A DNA stretch of 5,969 nucleotides from Chloroflexota bacterium (GTDB lineage: Bacteria; Chloroflexota; Anaerolineae; Anaerolineales; Villigracilaceae), in the NCBI GenBank assembly GCA_021796315.1, contig JAJYOH010000394.1:1-5969 (forward strand), given 5' to 3'. The translations under genes were made by a program, and so were the position numbers. Shown in pieces: positions 5,960-5,969 of this stretch. How positions within the stretch are numbered: position 1 is the stretch's first letter; each line of letters begins with the position of its first letter. The notes under the pieces are model-generated. The model saw only the letters and a program-made list of their open reading frames with translations, was not told the DNA's origin and ran no database searches.

Positions 5960-5969
5960 ATGAATTGCA
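5960..5969 (+). CDS. probable start of a divergent gene, cut by the right edge
   Basis: AGGAG (5950-5954) stands five bases before ATG at 5960, followed by AAT TGC (Met-Asn-Cys). This is good start-site geometry on the plus strand, facing away from the zinc-ribbon gene. Only three codons are visible, so neither product nor reality of the gene can be established from this window. The GAGTACTC palindrome (5952-5959) overlaps the ribosome site. Confidence 0.35.

Noticed and set aside
1..5969. CRISPR array, tRNA, rRNA, toxin-antitoxin pair or defence system
   Set aside because: No regularly spaced repeats, no RNA gene signatures and no pair of small adjacent genes were found on either strand.

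Overview
The window is bacterial, with moderately high GC, and every intact gene lies on the minus strand except a likely plus-strand gene start at the extreme right edge. The gene content is a gamma-alpha fused 2-oxoacid:ferredoxin oxidoreductase, a NarL-type two-component system with an unusual multi-pass sensor, and a membrane-anchored zinc-ribbon protein. Together these suggest a bacterium with ferredoxin-linked metabolism, possibly Chloroflexota/Anaerolineae. That placement is an impression from protein style, not a computed result.

Left block (1-2132). An FCD/GntR-type regulator (1372-2046) is followed after 55 bases by the alpha chain of a 2-oxoacid:ferredoxin oxidoreductase, which runs off the left edge. 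They probably form one transcript. A good sigma-70-like promoter (TTGACG, 17-base spacer, TATACT) precedes the regulator. It is surrounded by a 13-bp dyad on the -10 box, a tandem 9-bp repeat in the short leader and a perfect 15-bp dyad upstream of -35. The simplest model is an autoregulated, metabolite-responsive operon controlling oxo-acid oxidation.

Middle block (2133-2746). No intact gene is visible. It holds a cluster of ACGCAAT/ATTGCG repeats and the decayed 5' part of an ISAs1-family transposase on the plus strand, with a recognisable frameshift before the first catalytic Asp. No convincing element ends were seen, and 2613-2746 holds nothing I can name.

Two-component block (2747-4902). 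A membrane histidine kinase (HisKA_3/HATPase_c) and a NarL/FixJ response regulator overlap by 29 bases. The kinase starts at GTG, and a possible 8-bp RNA hairpin covers that start codon. The kinase input domain is about seven hydrophobic segments with histidines inside them. Its signal is unknown.

Right block (4962-5969). A secreted or periplasm-facing, single-pass protein with a cytoplasmic double-CXXC zinc ribbon is followed by a hairpin that may end its transcript. It appears to be divergent from a plus-strand gene of which only the ribosome-binding site and first codons are present.
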